From Hyphomonas sediminis (GTDB taxonomy: Bacteria > Pseudomonadota > Alphaproteobacteria > Caulobacterales > Hyphomonadaceae), in the NCBI RefSeq assembly GCF_019679475.1, contig NZ_JAIEZP010000001.1:62001-126000 (forward strand): DNA of 64,000 nt. The letters run 5' to 3'. Numbering within the stretch: position 1 is the first letter of the stretch; the number at the start of each line of letters is the position of its first letter. Shown piece by piece: positions 1 through 8,892 of the stretch. The notes beneath the pieces are model-generated. The model ran no database searches and had not been told where the DNA came from. It saw only the letters and a program-made list of their open reading frames with translations. Both the position numbers and the translations under genes were made by a program.

Positions 1-632
1 GGATGCCGGGGCTGACGGCCTATGCCGGCCTGCTGCGCGTGGGCGAGCTGAAGGAAGGCGACACGGTGTTCGTTTCCGGCGCAGCCGGCGCGGTTGGCTC
101 GACCGTGGTGCAGATTGCCAAGATCAAGGGCGCGACCGTGATCGGTTCAGCCGGCGGGGCGGACAAATGCGCGGTCGTGAAGGCACTCGGCGCCGATCAT
201 GTGATCGACTACAAGCAGGCCAAGGGCTTTGACGGCCTGGTGACAGCGCTGAAGGCTGCCGCGCCCAAAGGCATCGACGTGTATTTCGACAATGTGGGCG
301 GAGATCACCTGGCCGCCGCAATCGAAGCGGCCCGCCCGTTTGCACGCATGGCGCTTTGCGGAATGATTGCGCAGTATAACGAGACCGGCAAACCGGAAGG
401 CCCGCACAACATCATTCAGGCGGTGGGCAAACAATTGAAGCTTCAGGGCTTCATTGTTTCCACACATGCCGATATGACGCCCGCCTTCCACGCCGACATG
501 GCCAAATGGATTGCCGGCGGGAAAATGAAATATGAGGAAACCGTGATGAACGGGATCGAGAAGGCGCCAGACGCGTTCCTCGGCCTGTTCACCGGTGCAA
601 ACACCGGCAAGATGCTGGTTAAACTGGGATAG
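1..632 (+). CDS. NADP-dependent medium-chain oxidoreductase (5' truncated)
   Basis: This is the C-terminal part, about 209 residues, of a zinc-independent medium-chain dehydrogenase/reductase of the prostaglandin reductase/CurA type, which reduces activated double bonds of enones or enals with NADPH. The opening GMPGLTAY segment and the glycine-rich SGAAGAVGS motif of the nucleotide-binding Rossmann fold are visible, followed by AKIKGATVIG and the FDNVGG segment typical of this branch. The family is usually about 335-345 residues, so roughly 130 residues including the start lie before the window. The stop is two bases before the next ATG, suggesting co-transcription with it. The substrate cannot be inferred. 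Confidence 0.85.
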   Translation, partial: MPGLTAYAGLLRVGELKEGDTVFVSGAAGAVGSTVVQIAKIKGATVIGSAGGADKCAVVKALGADHVIDYKQAKGFDGLVTALKAAAPKGIDVYFDNVGGDHLAAAIEAARPFARMALCGMIAQYNETGKPEGPHNIIQAVGKQLKLQGFIVSTHADMTPAFHADMAKWIAGGKMKYEETVMNGIEKAPDAFLGLFTGANTGKMLVKLG

Positions 633-634
633 AC

Positions 635-1546
635 ATGGCTGCTCTTTTTGACGCCTACATCATGGTTGACTGGAGCGCGGCGTCAAAGCCGTCGCTCGGC
701 GCCAATTCGATCTGGATCGGCATCCTGGCGAAGGATGCCCGACTGAAGCTGCAATATCGCGGCGTGAACATCGACACCCGCCTGAAGGCGCGCGCCTTCA
801 TCGAGGACATGGTGGCCAAGCTGACCAAGCGCGGCGACAAGGTTCTTATCGGCTTCGACTTTGCGCTGGGCTTCCCGGCAGGCACGGCGGCAGCGCTTGG
901 CCTCGACACCTCGGCGCAGGCGCCGTGGGCGGCGATGTATGCCCACCTGGCCACCAAGATGAAAGAGAAGCCGGACAATTCCAATGCGCGGTATGCCATT
1001 GCCGCCGGCATGAACTACGCCATCTCCAAAGGCCCGTTCCCCTTCTGGGGCGCCCCCACCCGCGATGTGGTTTCGACCCTTGCGGCGACGCGACCGGAAT
1101 TCGAGGGCGCGGCACTCGCCGAACACCGCCATTGCGAAAACTACCTTAAAGAGAACAAAATCGGGCAGCCGAAGTCTGTCTGGCAGCTCGCTTATGCCGG
1201 TTCCGTCGGCAGCCAGACGCTGACCGGTATCCCCCATGTGCATGCCCTGCGGCAGGCCTGGCCGACATCCCGCGTGTGGCCCTTCGAGCTCGGCACCGAG
1301 CCCCTGACCCGCGATGCCCTGGAGGGAATCAGCGTCGTCATGGCCGAGATTTACCCCGCCCTGGTCAAGGCAAAGCCAGAAAAAGGTGAGGTCGCCGACG
1401 AGGCCCAGGTCCGCCAGATCGCCCGCCACTACGCAGATCTGGACGAAAAAGGCACACTTGCAGCGTCTTTTTCCACAGCCAAATCACTTTCCCCTGAACA
1501 AAACAGGGACGTGGCCGAAGAAGAGGGCTGGATTCTCGGCGTTTAG
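635..1546 (+). CDS. conserved hypothetical protein, DUF429-like (RNase H-like fold suspected)
   Basis: This is a 303-residue soluble protein with no signal peptide or membrane segment. Near the N-terminus it has VDWSA, then GFDFALGFPAG around residue 70 and AEIYPALV around residue 240. This pattern of an early Asp, a hydrophobic 'D..LGFP' strand and a 'E.YP' element recalls DUF429-type proteins predicted to have an RNase H-like fold, but the match is from memory and approximate. Relatives in alphaproteobacteria are sometimes labelled as cobalamin or molybdopterin proteins without support. It follows the oxidoreductase by two bases and is probably translated with it. No function is claimed. 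Confidence 0.7.
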   Translation: MAALFDAYIMVDWSAASKPSLGANSIWIGILAKDARLKLQYRGVNIDTRLKARAFIEDMVAKLTKRGDKVLIGFDFALGFPAGTAAALGLDTSAQAPWAAMYAHLATKMKEKPDNSNARYAIAAGMNYAISKGPFPFWGAPTRDVVSTLAATRPEFEGAALAEHRHCENYLKENKIGQPKSVWQLAYAGSVGSQTLTGIPHVHALRQAWPTSRVWPFELGTEPLTRDALEGISVVMAEIYPALVKAKPEKGEVADEAQVRQIARHYADLDEKGTLAASFSTAKSLSPEQNRDVAEEEGWILGV

Positions 1547-1645
1547 CCCGTGTTTATTGGGCCCTCGACGTATTCACGGCCTACGAATCGTGGGTAAGTC
1601 GGCCCAATGGCGCGCAAGCGTCATTTAACCTAGAGGAGAACCCCT

Positions 1646-1912
1646 ATGAATAAGGGTGAACTGACCAAAGCGGTGGCAGCGGCCTCCGGCCTGTCTCAGA
1701 GCGACGCCGGCAAAGCCGTCGACGCCCTGTTCGAGACCGTCGCTGGGGCAGTGAAGAAACGCCAGCAGGTTGCAATCGCAGGCTTTGGCACTTTCTCGGC
1801 CAAGACCCGGAACGCGCGCGAAGGCCGCAATCCGGCAACCAAAGAAACGATCAAGATCCCTGAAAAGACCTCGATGGCATTCAAGCCGGCGTCGGCTCTG
1901 AAAGACATCTAA
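1646..1912 (+). CDS. hup: HU-family DNA-binding protein
   Basis: This 88-residue basic protein is a complete HU/IHF-fold histone-like protein that dimerises and bends DNA in the nucleoid. The N-terminal helices (MNKGELTKAVAA) are followed by the VAIAGFGTFSAKTR core and the DNA-binding beta arm with the GRNPAT motif, ending in the usual FKPASALKDI tail. The length matches HU-alpha/beta (about 90) and is shorter than IHF. A clear ribosome binding site, GAGGAG, precedes the ATG by a normal distance. It has its own upstream region of about 100 bases and looks monocistronic, convergent with the MATE exporter. Confidence 0.93.
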   Translation: MNKGELTKAVAAASGLSQSDAGKAVDALFETVAGAVKKRQQVAIAGFGTFSAKTRNAREGRNPATKETIKIPEKTSMAFKPASALKDI

Positions 1913-1926
1913 GGGGACCGTCCCCT
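1912..1926 (+). terminator. weak hairpin after HU gene
   Basis: A 5-bp G/C stem (AGGGG, 1912-1916, with CCCCT, 1922-1926) overlaps the HU stop codon and is followed by another AGGGG. There is no T-run, so this may be only a weak or Rho-assisted transcript end between the convergent HU and MATE genes. Confidence 0.25.
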
Positions 1927-1944
1927 CTAGGGGACCGATCCGGA

Positions 1945-3363
1945 TCAGGCGGCGCGCTTCACACCGGAGCGCGCCGCTTTCAGTTCCAGCAGGATAAGCT
2001 GCAGCGTTCCGGCCACGAAGACGCCGATGAAGGCCCCTTCCAGCACGCCCGGTGCGCCCCGCTCCAACACGATGGCCAGCAGGTAGCAGACCGGGATCAT
2101 CACCACGAAGAACGAGCTGAGATGGATGGCGCTGGGCAGCCAGACCATGCCTTGTGCGCGCAGCGCAAAAGACGCCGTGGCCTGAAGCCCGTCAAACACC
2201 GTCGCCGCTGCCGCAAGCCAGAGCAGGCCGGCAATGGCAGGCGCAATCGCCACGCCGCCGATGATCGCATCTTCCCGCACCAGCAGGCGAGAGATCGGCC
2301 CGGCGAAGCTGACCAGCAGTACACCCATCACGATGCCCATGACGAACGTAGCCGCGACGCCGAGGCGGCCCGCATTGCGGACTTCATCCGGATTGCCCCG
2401 GCCCATGGCCTCGGCCACGCGCACGGACGTAGCCGTGGCAATGCCGAGATAGAACATGAAGCACACGCCCATCACCTGAACCGAATAACCATAGACGGCG
2501 TTGGCCGCGATGGAGACCCAGGTGGCAATAATGAAGGTGACGTTGAAGCCGCCCCATTCGGCAACATTGGAGATGGCCGTACCTGTGCCGACGTCGAACT
2601 GGCGGCGCGCCTCGCCCGCCTCTGCCGGCGGCGACCGGCGGAAGCCCGGCGTAAGCGCGGCGACGAAGATGAGCATGATGATAGCGATCAGCCAGCGCGT
2701 GACCGTAGTGGACCAGGCAACGCCTTCTGCGCCCATCTGGGGGAAGCCCCACCAGCCCGCCACAAGGGCGAGGTTGCCGAAAATGTTGATGACCACGCCG
2801 GTATACATGACGATGGTGACCAGCAGCGGGCGGCGCAGCGCTTCCAGGTAGTAGGAGCAGGCCTGCGAAACCATGTGGCCGACCAGGCCGAACGCCAAGA
2901 TGCGCGTGACCGCCGCCGTGGACGACGCCACGACATCGGGCGGCACAGCTTGGCCGGCCCCCTGCCCTTCGGGCGCGATGGTGACGAAGATCCAATGGAA
3001 GAAGGGCTGCGCGAAAGGCACCAGCGCCAGCGTGAGCAGGGCGCCGAGCACAAGCGACCACCAGAGCCCGCGCCGGAAGATGCGGCCCGAGCCCGCCTCA
3101 CGGCCTGTGCCCAGCATTTCGGAGGTCAGCACCTGCACACCGAGCAGGATGCCGATGCCGAAACCGAGCGACACACCGATCGGCAGCCAGGCGGACAGCA
3201 CAAAGGCAAGCTCACCCGGCGCATACTGGCCAAGCACGATCGCATCCGTCAGGCCCATCAGCATCATCGCCATACGGCTGACAGCGATCGGCACCGACAG
3301 GCGGATCAGGTCCAGAATATCTTTTGCCCGCGCCCAGGCGGGCAGGCGCGAAGTCGCCGTCAT
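1945..3363 (-). CDS. MATE family multidrug/cation antiporter
   Basis: This 472-residue polytopic inner-membrane protein has about 12 hydrophobic segments. It matches the MATE (NorM/DinF-like) exporter family, which exports cationic or organic compounds in exchange for Na+ or H+. It begins near residue 20 with IRLSVPIAVSRMAMMLMGLTDAI, the first transmembrane helix pattern of the family, and has the usual internal duplication of six-helix halves. The start at 3363 is chosen because a strong GGGAGG site lies just upstream and the further upstream codons in frame encode non-family sequence. The substrate is unknown. It is transcribed alone and convergently to HU. Confidence 0.88.
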   Translation of the reverse strand: MTATSRLPAWARAKDILDLIRLSVPIAVSRMAMMLMGLTDAIVLGQYAPGELAFVLSAWLPIGVSLGFGIGILLGVQVLTSEMLGTGREAGSGRIFRRGLWWSLVLGALLTLALVPFAQPFFHWIFVTIAPEGQGAGQAVPPDVVASSTAAVTRILAFGLVGHMVSQACSYYLEALRRPLLVTIVMYTGVVINIFGNLALVAGWWGFPQMGAEGVAWSTTVTRWLIAIIMLIFVAALTPGFRRSPPAEAGEARRQFDVGTGTAISNVAEWGGFNVTFIIATWVSIAANAVYGYSVQVMGVCFMFYLGIATATSVRVAEAMGRGNPDEVRNAGRLGVAATFVMGIVMGVLLVSFAGPISRLLVREDAIIGGVAIAPAIAGLLWLAAAATVFDGLQATASFALRAQGMVWLPSAIHLSSFFVVMIPVCYLLAIVLERGAPGVLEGAFIGVFVAGTLQLILLELKAARSGVKRAA

Positions 3364-3641
3364 GACTGCCCTCCCTTGGTCTTTGTCCAGGCTGATGCCT
3401 GATTTTTGAGCAGCCGGGCGTGATGCCCGAAACCCCACTTCAGGGCAAGCCATCCGGACAATGAATTTTTTGCGTCCGTGCATTTTCCTCTGCAGGCGGA
3501 TGCGCCGCAAACACTGCAGATCGCGCAGCGGTTAGCGCGCGGTTAGCCAAGGCGGCCGGGATTTGGGGTTGATCAGGCTGGCGGTGTCAGTCAGTCTCAA
3601 ATGCAAATTCAGGCTCAACCGGCACTTTAGGGGATGGAACG

Positions 3642-5252
3642 ATGCCGCTTGGACGATTGATTGCAGCCGTCCTTCTGGGGGCGCTTATTGCCGGATTTGC
3701 ATTCGCCGAACCGGGCACGCCGCCGGGCGACGAAATCAAGGCCGAGAAGCTAGATTATAAAGACCGTCCGGATAAGGACGGGCGCATGGCGGCGACCGAA
3801 GTGACGGTCGGAGAGACGCCTGTGCGCCTTTATGTGCGCGGCACCAATGTTTCGGCTCCCTTCTCCGTGCAGGTGATTGCGGCGGCCAAGGCGCGGCCGC
3901 TGGAGGTGACGCTGCACCGGCAGAACTGGGGCAAGGCCGTGCAGACAGGCGATACCGGACGCGACGGCACGTTCGCCTTTGAGGGCCGGGCCTATGGCGA
4001 TGTCGGCGTGCAGCTGACCTCGCCCGATGGTCAGCCAGCGCGCGCAACCGTGGTTTTCTGGGAGGGCACGCCTGCCCTGCCGAGCCTGGCGACGGTTTAC
4101 ACCAACACCGCAATGCAGGGAGGCGGCACGGCCAGCCCGAACAGCGCAGGCGGCGCAAGCGCCCCGGCAACCGGCGGCACGCCAATCATCATGTATGTGA
4201 TCGCGGGCCTGCTGGCGGTGATCGTCGTGTTCCTCGGCCTGATGGTGATGCGCCGGGGCAAGGGCGGGGCAGCAGCGCTGCTGATCATCGGCGGCCTGAC
4301 GATGGCAGCGGTGCACGAGCCAGCACCGGCCATGGCGCAGGGCGAGACCGGCCCGCCCGATGGCGGCATCAACCCGTTCACCGGCGATGGCATCACGCGG
4401 CCGGGCACGCCGCCGGCAGAGCCGAAGCCGGGCGAAGTGGCCAATCCCTTCGATGTCGACAAGCCGCCGCCAGAAGTGCCCGGCGACAAGGACAAGGACG
4501 CCACCGCGGGCAAGCCGGACGAAACCCCGAAGGACAATCCGTTCGCCGGAGAGGGCACGACAACCGCAGGCGGGCCGGTGGAGCTGAAACCGGAAGACTT
4601 CGATCCCAGCAACGCGCCCAAGGATGACGCCGATGCGCCGGTGGACGCCGACTATGCCGAGCGGCTGGACGCGGCGGAACAGCGGATCGCGGACCTCAAC
4701 CGGCAGGCTTCGGCCAACCGGGCGGAGATCGAACAGCTGCGGATGCTGGTGGAATCTGACCGGAAGAATGAGCCCGACCCGTCCAACCTGCCTCCCCTGC
4801 CACTGAGCTGCCGCCCGCCGGCCATCGACCGCAGCGAGGCGGACGCCGCCGTGGAAGCGGGCTGGGAGAATTTCGAGGCGTGCAAGGCCTGCTTCAGCGC
4901 GCCGCTGACGGAGCTGGACGAGCTGATGCTGAATTATGAGCGTCTGCGGATCATCCTGATGAGCACTGCAGAGTTCGTGAACACGGCCATCACGATGGGC
5001 GACACGGTGCCCAAACCGCACCAGTTTGTCGAAATGTCCTGGGCGAAGGAAAAGGCCGGCATTCAGAAGAGCTTCCAGGGGACAAAGGACGCCTATGATG
5101 CCAAGCGGGCCGAGTTCAATGACAAGCTGAGCGGCATTCTGGACGAGCTGGGCAAATGCGAAGCCGATCTCAACAACAATCCGATGTGGCGCAGCACTGA
5201 TGGCCAGCTGTTTTACCAGACCATGAAGGCCAGTTATCAGAGGGCGAACTAA
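3642..5252 (+). CDS. exported/membrane-hairpin protein of unknown function
   Basis: This 536-residue protein is not recognised. It has a signal peptide (residues 1-22, cleavage after AFA), a beta-rich segment (about 55-140), a low-complexity linker, a transmembrane helix at about 181-203 ending in MRRGKGG, and a second hydrophobic stretch at about 208-231 ending AMA|Q. A long Pro/Asp/Lys-rich linker with three NPF-containing repeats (NPFTG, NPFDV, NPFAG) follows, then a short coiled coil at about 340-375 and an alpha-helical C-terminal domain with four cysteines. The predicted topology is a membrane hairpin with both large parts in the periplasm. The stop codon abuts the ATG of the following lipoprotein, so the three genes from 3642 to 6187 form one transcription unit. 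Confidence 0.75.
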   Translation: MPLGRLIAAVLLGALIAGFAFAEPGTPPGDEIKAEKLDYKDRPDKDGRMAATEVTVGETPVRLYVRGTNVSAPFSVQVIAAAKARPLEVTLHRQNWGKAVQTGDTGRDGTFAFEGRAYGDVGVQLTSPDGQPARATVVFWEGTPALPSLATVYTNTAMQGGGTASPNSAGGASAPATGGTPIIMYVIAGLLAVIVVFLGLMVMRRGKGGAAALLIIGGLTMAAVHEPAPAMAQGETGPPDGGINPFTGDGITRPGTPPAEPKPGEVANPFDVDKPPPEVPGDKDKDATAGKPDETPKDNPFAGEGTTTAGGPVELKPEDFDPSNAPKDDADAPVDADYAERLDAAEQRIADLNRQASANRAEIEQLRMLVESDRKNEPDPSNLPPLPLSCRPPAIDRSEADAAVEAGWENFEACKACFSAPLTELDELMLNYERLRIILMSTAEFVNTAITMGDTVPKPHQFVEMSWAKEKAGIQKSFQGTKDAYDAKRAEFNDKLSGILDELGKCEADLNNNPMWRSTDGQLFYQTMKASYQRAN

Positions 5253-5567
5253 ATGGCACAATTGAAACGGATGCTGGGCGCAGCGGCACTGGCGCTGGTG
5301 GCGGCGTGCGGGGCGCCGGCGACCGCCTCCCCCGGCGACACCCCGGCCAGCCAGAGCGCGCAGCCTGAAGGCCTGCCTGCCGACGCCGTGAAGCTCAGCA
5401 GCACCGATGGCAAGGAATATTGGGGCGTGCCGCGCGAGGATGGCCGCATCCTGCTTTATGAGACGATGGCGGATGGCCAGATGGCCGCGACCGCCGGGCC
5501 GCTGAAAGACCTCGAGACGATTTACACCTGGGTCGATTTCGCGCCGCTGAAGGAGAAGATGGAATGA
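5253..5567 (+). CDS. small lipoprotein, unknown function
   Basis: This 104-residue protein has a lysine/arginine N-terminus, a hydrophobic core and a lipobox (LVAAC, Cys at about residue 19), so it should be lipid-modified and anchored in the envelope. After a Ser/Pro/Ala-rich tether the mature part has about 60 residues with a beta-type pattern (KEYWGVPREDGRILLYE). The ATG starts directly after the TAA of the upstream membrane-hairpin gene and its end overlaps the next lipoprotein by an ATGA, indicating translational coupling. I do not recognise a family. Confidence 0.75.
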   Translation: MAQLKRMLGAAALALVAACGAPATASPGDTPASQSAQPEGLPADAVKLSSTDGKEYWGVPREDGRILLYETMADGQMAATAGPLKDLETIYTWVDFAPLKEKME

Positions 5568-6187
5568 GATTGACGGCTTCGATCTGCGCGCTGCTTCTGG
5601 CGGGTGTCGCCGCTTGTGGTGGCAGTGAACCTGCCGCGCCTGCCGAGGCGCCCGCAACGCCGGAAGCGGCACCTGCCGCCACCGAGCCCGGCCAGCCGGC
5701 GACGCCCGTGACGGCAACGGGCAGCTTCGACTGGGACAAATGGGCAAGCGTGGTGAATGAAAACCCCTGCAGCTGGCTGAGCGCAGAGGATCTGGCTGCC
5801 CTTGGCCTGCCCGCCACCGGCGACGCGGCAACCACGGCGACGGAAACGAGCTGCGTGTGGAAAGACGCTGACGGCGCGCAGCTGTTCAGCGCCAATGTGG
5901 TGACCTGGGACAGCGCAGAAAACCTTGCAGGCGAGCGCGCGGAACAGGTGAAGCTTGCCGCAGAGATGGGCGGCTTCATCCAGGTGGGCGATGGCAGCGG
6001 CACGGTGACGGCGATTTATCGCAAGAGCCGCGGGAGCCTCGTGATCTTTCCGAACTCGGACGATGAGAGCGCTGCCATTACGCTGAACGCGAAGAAGACC
6101 GCGCGCGATGATGAAGCCGCCAAAGCGGCGAAGGACGAGCGCGCCCTCGCCTTTACTACCAAGCTGATCGAGACTTACGGGCTCTAA
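5564..6187 (+). CDS. lipoprotein, unknown function
   Basis: This 207-residue protein has a signal peptide with a lipobox (VAAC, Cys at about residue 18), an Ala/Pro-rich tether to about residue 48, and a globular domain beginning at DWDKWASVVNENPCSWLS. Two cysteines (PCSWLS and SCVWKD) frame a segment that resembles DUF3558-like or similar small ligand-binding folds, but the resemblance is too weak to name. It overlaps the preceding lipoprotein by 4 bases (ATGA) and is the last gene of the three-gene exported module. Confidence 0.72.
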   Translation: MRLTASICALLLAGVAACGGSEPAAPAEAPATPEAAPAATEPGQPATPVTATGSFDWDKWASVVNENPCSWLSAEDLAALGLPATGDAATTATETSCVWKDADGAQLFSANVVTWDSAENLAGERAEQVKLAAEMGGFIQVGDGSGTVTAIYRKSRGSLVIFPNSDDESAAITLNAKKTARDDEAAKAAKDERALAFTTKLIETYGL

Positions 6188-6191
6188 CGCT

Positions 6192-6263
6192 TCAGAACAG
6201 CGTCGAGGCGTCGTTGGCGATATTGTGGGCGATCTCCGGCAGGAGCAGGCTGCCGGGGAAAAC
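6192..6263 (-). other. in-frame protein-like codons beyond the stop of the next gene
   Basis: Directly downstream of the TGA ending the minus-strand lipoprotein gene (stop at 6264-6266), the same frame stays open for 23 more codons before a second TGA at 6192-6194. It would encode a helical, protein-like peptide (SLLLPEIAHNIANDASTLF). It could be the remnant of a lost gene or of an ancestral longer C-terminus, or it could arise by chance. Confidence 0.3.
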
Positions 6264-7454
6264 TCATCGCGTGACAGTGAGCTGCACGGGCCTCTCAAGA
6301 AGTCCCTCTGCTCCGAAGGCGACCACGACATAATCGCCCGGCATCAGGATCAACGGGATCTCTTCGCCGGGGCGTAGCAGCAGGCGGTCTGAAGGGACAA
6401 TTTCATCCCCCTCCCCGGCACGCCGCGCCTCGATGATCGCCAGGCCGGATACCGGACGAAGCGCCTCGGGAACGGCAATGTCTTGCGTCTCGGCGCTACG
6501 CCGATAATCCGGCCGGTTTGAGGTGAACGTCACTACCGGCATACGGGCCACCAGATCTGTTCCCGGCGCCCAGGGATTGCCCCTGAAGGTCACCTCGCCC
6601 GCCAATACCGGCGCGGCGCCACCAGGCTTGCACGGCGTCAGATCAATCGTCAGCGGATCAATGCCGGTCTTCGCTTTCAGGCGGGCTGCCATCCACACAC
6701 TCGGCTGGCCATTGACCATCTCATACACATGCGCATGCCCGACATGGATGATGATCCGGGTTTCCGGCGCGCGTGCAAACACAGCTTCGATGAGGTTGTT
6801 TGCCTGGGCTTCTTCGCGCGCATTGATGGACTCGTCCATGGAAGCATCGTCCGGCGCGCGCTGTTCAGGCCGCTGCTCATATTGAACGAGCGTCGTGCCA
6901 GCCGCGCGCAGCTCCGCAAGCAGAGCCGCCAATTGCGGGTCCTGCGTGTACCAGCCATCGCTCACCCGCGTGGCGTGATCGTCCCTCGGCGTCACAGCGT
7001 CCGGATACATCGCCTCGGCGGCATAATGCGTGAAGCCGGATGCAGTCAGTTCACGAACAAGGCCCGCAATCACGCCGCGATGCTGGGGAACGGCGTGATC
7101 TTCGTTGACGATCACCACAGAATAGGCTTCGGCGCGCCGCACGATTTCGCCAATCGCATCGCCTGCGCCTTCAGCACAATCGGATTTCGGGAACCAGTTT
7201 GTAGATTCCGGAATGAGGGCCTGCAGGTCTTCCCGGCCCAACAGGGCGATCGTCTGCTGGTGCCAGCCCCGGCTGGTATCCGAACCGGGATCAGCAAGGA
7301 ACGCCCCGGCATGTTGCAGGTATTCCCGCCGCGCATCCTGCATTTCTTCAGACACCACATAGGGCGGATCAGCGGCCGCACCCTGCTGCCCAGGCGCTTG
7401 TGAAGCGCAGGATGCCAGAGTCAGAGCGCTCGCCACCAGCAGGGCACGGACCAT
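6264..7454 (-). CDS. lipoprotein with ChaN/EreA (Tiki)-like domain
   Basis: This 396-residue lipoprotein has a signal peptide with a lipobox (LASC, Cys16). The domain from about residue 75 carries NEDHAVPQHR, then YAAEAMYPD, and later HVGHAHVYE. This Glu-x-His ... Glu ... His spacing recalls the ChaN/erythromycin-esterase/TIKI superfamily of haem-binding or hydrolytic proteins. The C-terminal 120 residues form a separate beta-rich domain. The start at 7454 is chosen because it gives a proper signal peptide and has GGGAG seven bases upstream. That GGGAG is the 3' arm of a perfect hairpin (7462-7485), so translation may be repressed by structure. The family call is an inference; the lipoprotein call is firm. 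Confidence 0.7.
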   Translation of the reverse strand: MVRALLVASALTLASCASQAPGQQGAAADPPYVVSEEMQDARREYLQHAGAFLADPGSDTSRGWHQQTIALLGREDLQALIPESTNWFPKSDCAEGAGDAIGEIVRRAEAYSVVIVNEDHAVPQHRGVIAGLVRELTASGFTHYAAEAMYPDAVTPRDDHATRVSDGWYTQDPQLAALLAELRAAGTTLVQYEQRPEQRAPDDASMDESINAREEAQANNLIEAVFARAPETRIIIHVGHAHVYEMVNGQPSVWMAARLKAKTGIDPLTIDLTPCKPGGAAPVLAGEVTFRGNPWAPGTDLVARMPVVTFTSNRPDYRRSAETQDIAVPEALRPVSGLAIIEARRAGEGDEIVPSDRLLLRPGEEIPLILMPGDYVVVAFGAEGLLERPVQLTVTR

Positions 7455-7461
7455 ACGAAAA

Positions 7462-7485
7462 CTCCCGGAAGTTGCCTTCCGGGAG
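7462..7485 (-). terminator. Rho-independent terminator of aroG that also masks the next ribosome binding site
   Basis: A perfect 10-bp stem (CTCCCGGAAG, loop of 4, CTTCCGGGAG) is followed on the minus strand by TTTTC. It lies 31 bases after the aroG stop and only 7 bases before the ATG of the downstream lipoprotein gene. The last five bases of the stem, GGGAG, are that gene's only Shine-Dalgarno candidate. Confidence 0.8.
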
Positions 7486-7515
7486 CTTAGGGGAATTCTA
7501 CCTTGAAGTAAAACT

Positions 7516-8892
7516 TCAGCCCGCCTTGCGGGAGCCGGCAGCGTCGGCTTCAGCTGCCTGGAGTTTTTCGGCCACGAGGAAGGCCAGTTCCAGCGCCTGT
7601 TCGCCATTGAGACGCGGGTCGCAATGGGTGTGGTAGCGGCTGGAAAGATCCTCTTCGGAGATCGCCTGCGCGCCGCCGATACATTCGGTGACGTTCTGAC
7701 CGGTCATCTCGAAGTGGACGCCGCCCGGATAGCAGCCTTCCGCCGACAGAACATCGATGAACTGGCGCACTTCGGAGAGAACGCGGTCCACAGGGCGCGT
7801 CTTGAAGCCGGTGCCGGTTTTCAGCGTGTTGCCGTGCATCGGGTCGCAGGACCAGACGACCGTGCGGCCGGATTTTTTCACGGCGCGTGCCAACGGCGGC
7901 AGGCCGGCCTTCACGCCTTCAGAGCCGAAGCGCGAGATCAGCGTGATGCGGCCGGGCTCGTCTTTCGGGTTCAGCGTGTCGATGAGGCGGAGGAGTTCGT
8001 CCGTCTCCATGCCGGGGCCGCATTTGATGCCGATCGGGTTTTTCACGCCTTTGCAGAAATTGACGTGGGCATGGTCGATCTGGCGCGTGCGGTGGCCGAT
8101 CCACAGCATGTGGGCGGAGGTATCGTACCAGTCGCCGCTGGTGGAATCGATGCGCGTCATCGCTTCCTCATAGCCCAGCAACAGCGCTTCATGGCTGGTG
8201 TAGAACTCAACTTGTGCCATTTGCGGCACGGTTTCAGCGTTCAGGCCAACAGCTTCCATGAAGCGCAGCGAGGCGGAGATCTGGTCCGCCAGCTTCTCAT
8301 AGCGCTCGCCCTGAGAGCTGCGATCCACGAAGCCGAGCATCCAGCGATGCACATTGGCGAGGCTGGCATAGCCCCCCTGGCTGAAGGCGCGCAGCAGGTT
8401 CAGCGTCGCCGCTGACTGCGAATAGGCCTGGATCAGGCGTTCGGGGTCGGGAATCCGGCTCTCCGGCGTGAACTCCATGCCGTTGATGTTGTCGCCCCGG
8501 TAGGACGGCAGCGTGACGCCATCGATCGTCTCGGTCGGCTCGGAGCGCGGCTTGCCGAACTGGCCGGCAATGCGGCCGACTTTCACGACTGGCTTGGCCG
8601 CTGCAAAGGTCAGCACGACCGCCATCTGCAGGATCACGCGGAAGGTGTCGCGGATGTTATCCGGGTGGAACTCCTTGAAGCTCTCCGCGCAGTCCCCGCC
8701 CTGCAGCAGGAAGGCCTTGCCGGCGGCCACGTCGGCCAGGCGCGACTTCAGGCGGCGGGCTTCACCGGCAAATACCAGCGGCGGAAAGCTCTTCAGGCGG
8801 GACTCCGCGGCTGCCAGGGCAGCGGCATCGGGATAGTCCTGCGGGATATGCTTTGCGGGCAGGTTGCGCCAGTCGGAAGGTTGCCAGGTCAT
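7516..8892 (-). CDS. aroG: 3-deoxy-D-arabino-heptulosonate 7-phosphate synthase, class II
   Basis: This enzyme catalyses the first committed step of the shikimate pathway, condensing phosphoenolpyruvate with erythrose 4-phosphate (EC 2.5.1.54). The 458-residue protein is a class II (plant/actinobacterial type) enzyme: it has the [11 protein letters not shown] motif near residue 70, [13 protein letters not shown] near 105, the NPIGIKCGP segment, and the C-terminal HTHCDPRLN motif with metal-binding His/Cys/Asp residues. The length is normal for class II. It is transcribed alone and ends at the strong hairpin 7462-7485, upstream of the lipoprotein gene. No leader-peptide attenuator was seen upstream. 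Confidence 0.95.
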   Translation of the reverse strand: MTWQPSDWRNLPAKHIPQDYPDAAALAAAESRLKSFPPLVFAGEARRLKSRLADVAAGKAFLLQGGDCAESFKEFHPDNIRDTFRVILQMAVVLTFAAAKPVVKVGRIAGQFGKPRSEPTETIDGVTLPSYRGDNINGMEFTPESRIPDPERLIQAYSQSAATLNLLRAFSQGGYASLANVHRWMLGFVDRSSQGERYEKLADQISASLRFMEAVGLNAETVPQMAQVEFYTSHEALLLGYEEAMTRIDSTSGDWYDTSAHMLWIGHRTRQIDHAHVNFCKGVKNPIGIKCGPGMETDELLRLIDTLNPKDEPGRITLISRFGSEGVKAGLPPLARAVKKSGRTVVWSCDPMHGNTLKTGTGFKTRPVDRVLSEVRQFIDVLSAEGCYPGGVHFEMTGQNVTECIGGAQAISEEDLSSRYHTHCDPRLNGEQALELAFLVAEKLQAAEADAAGSRKAG

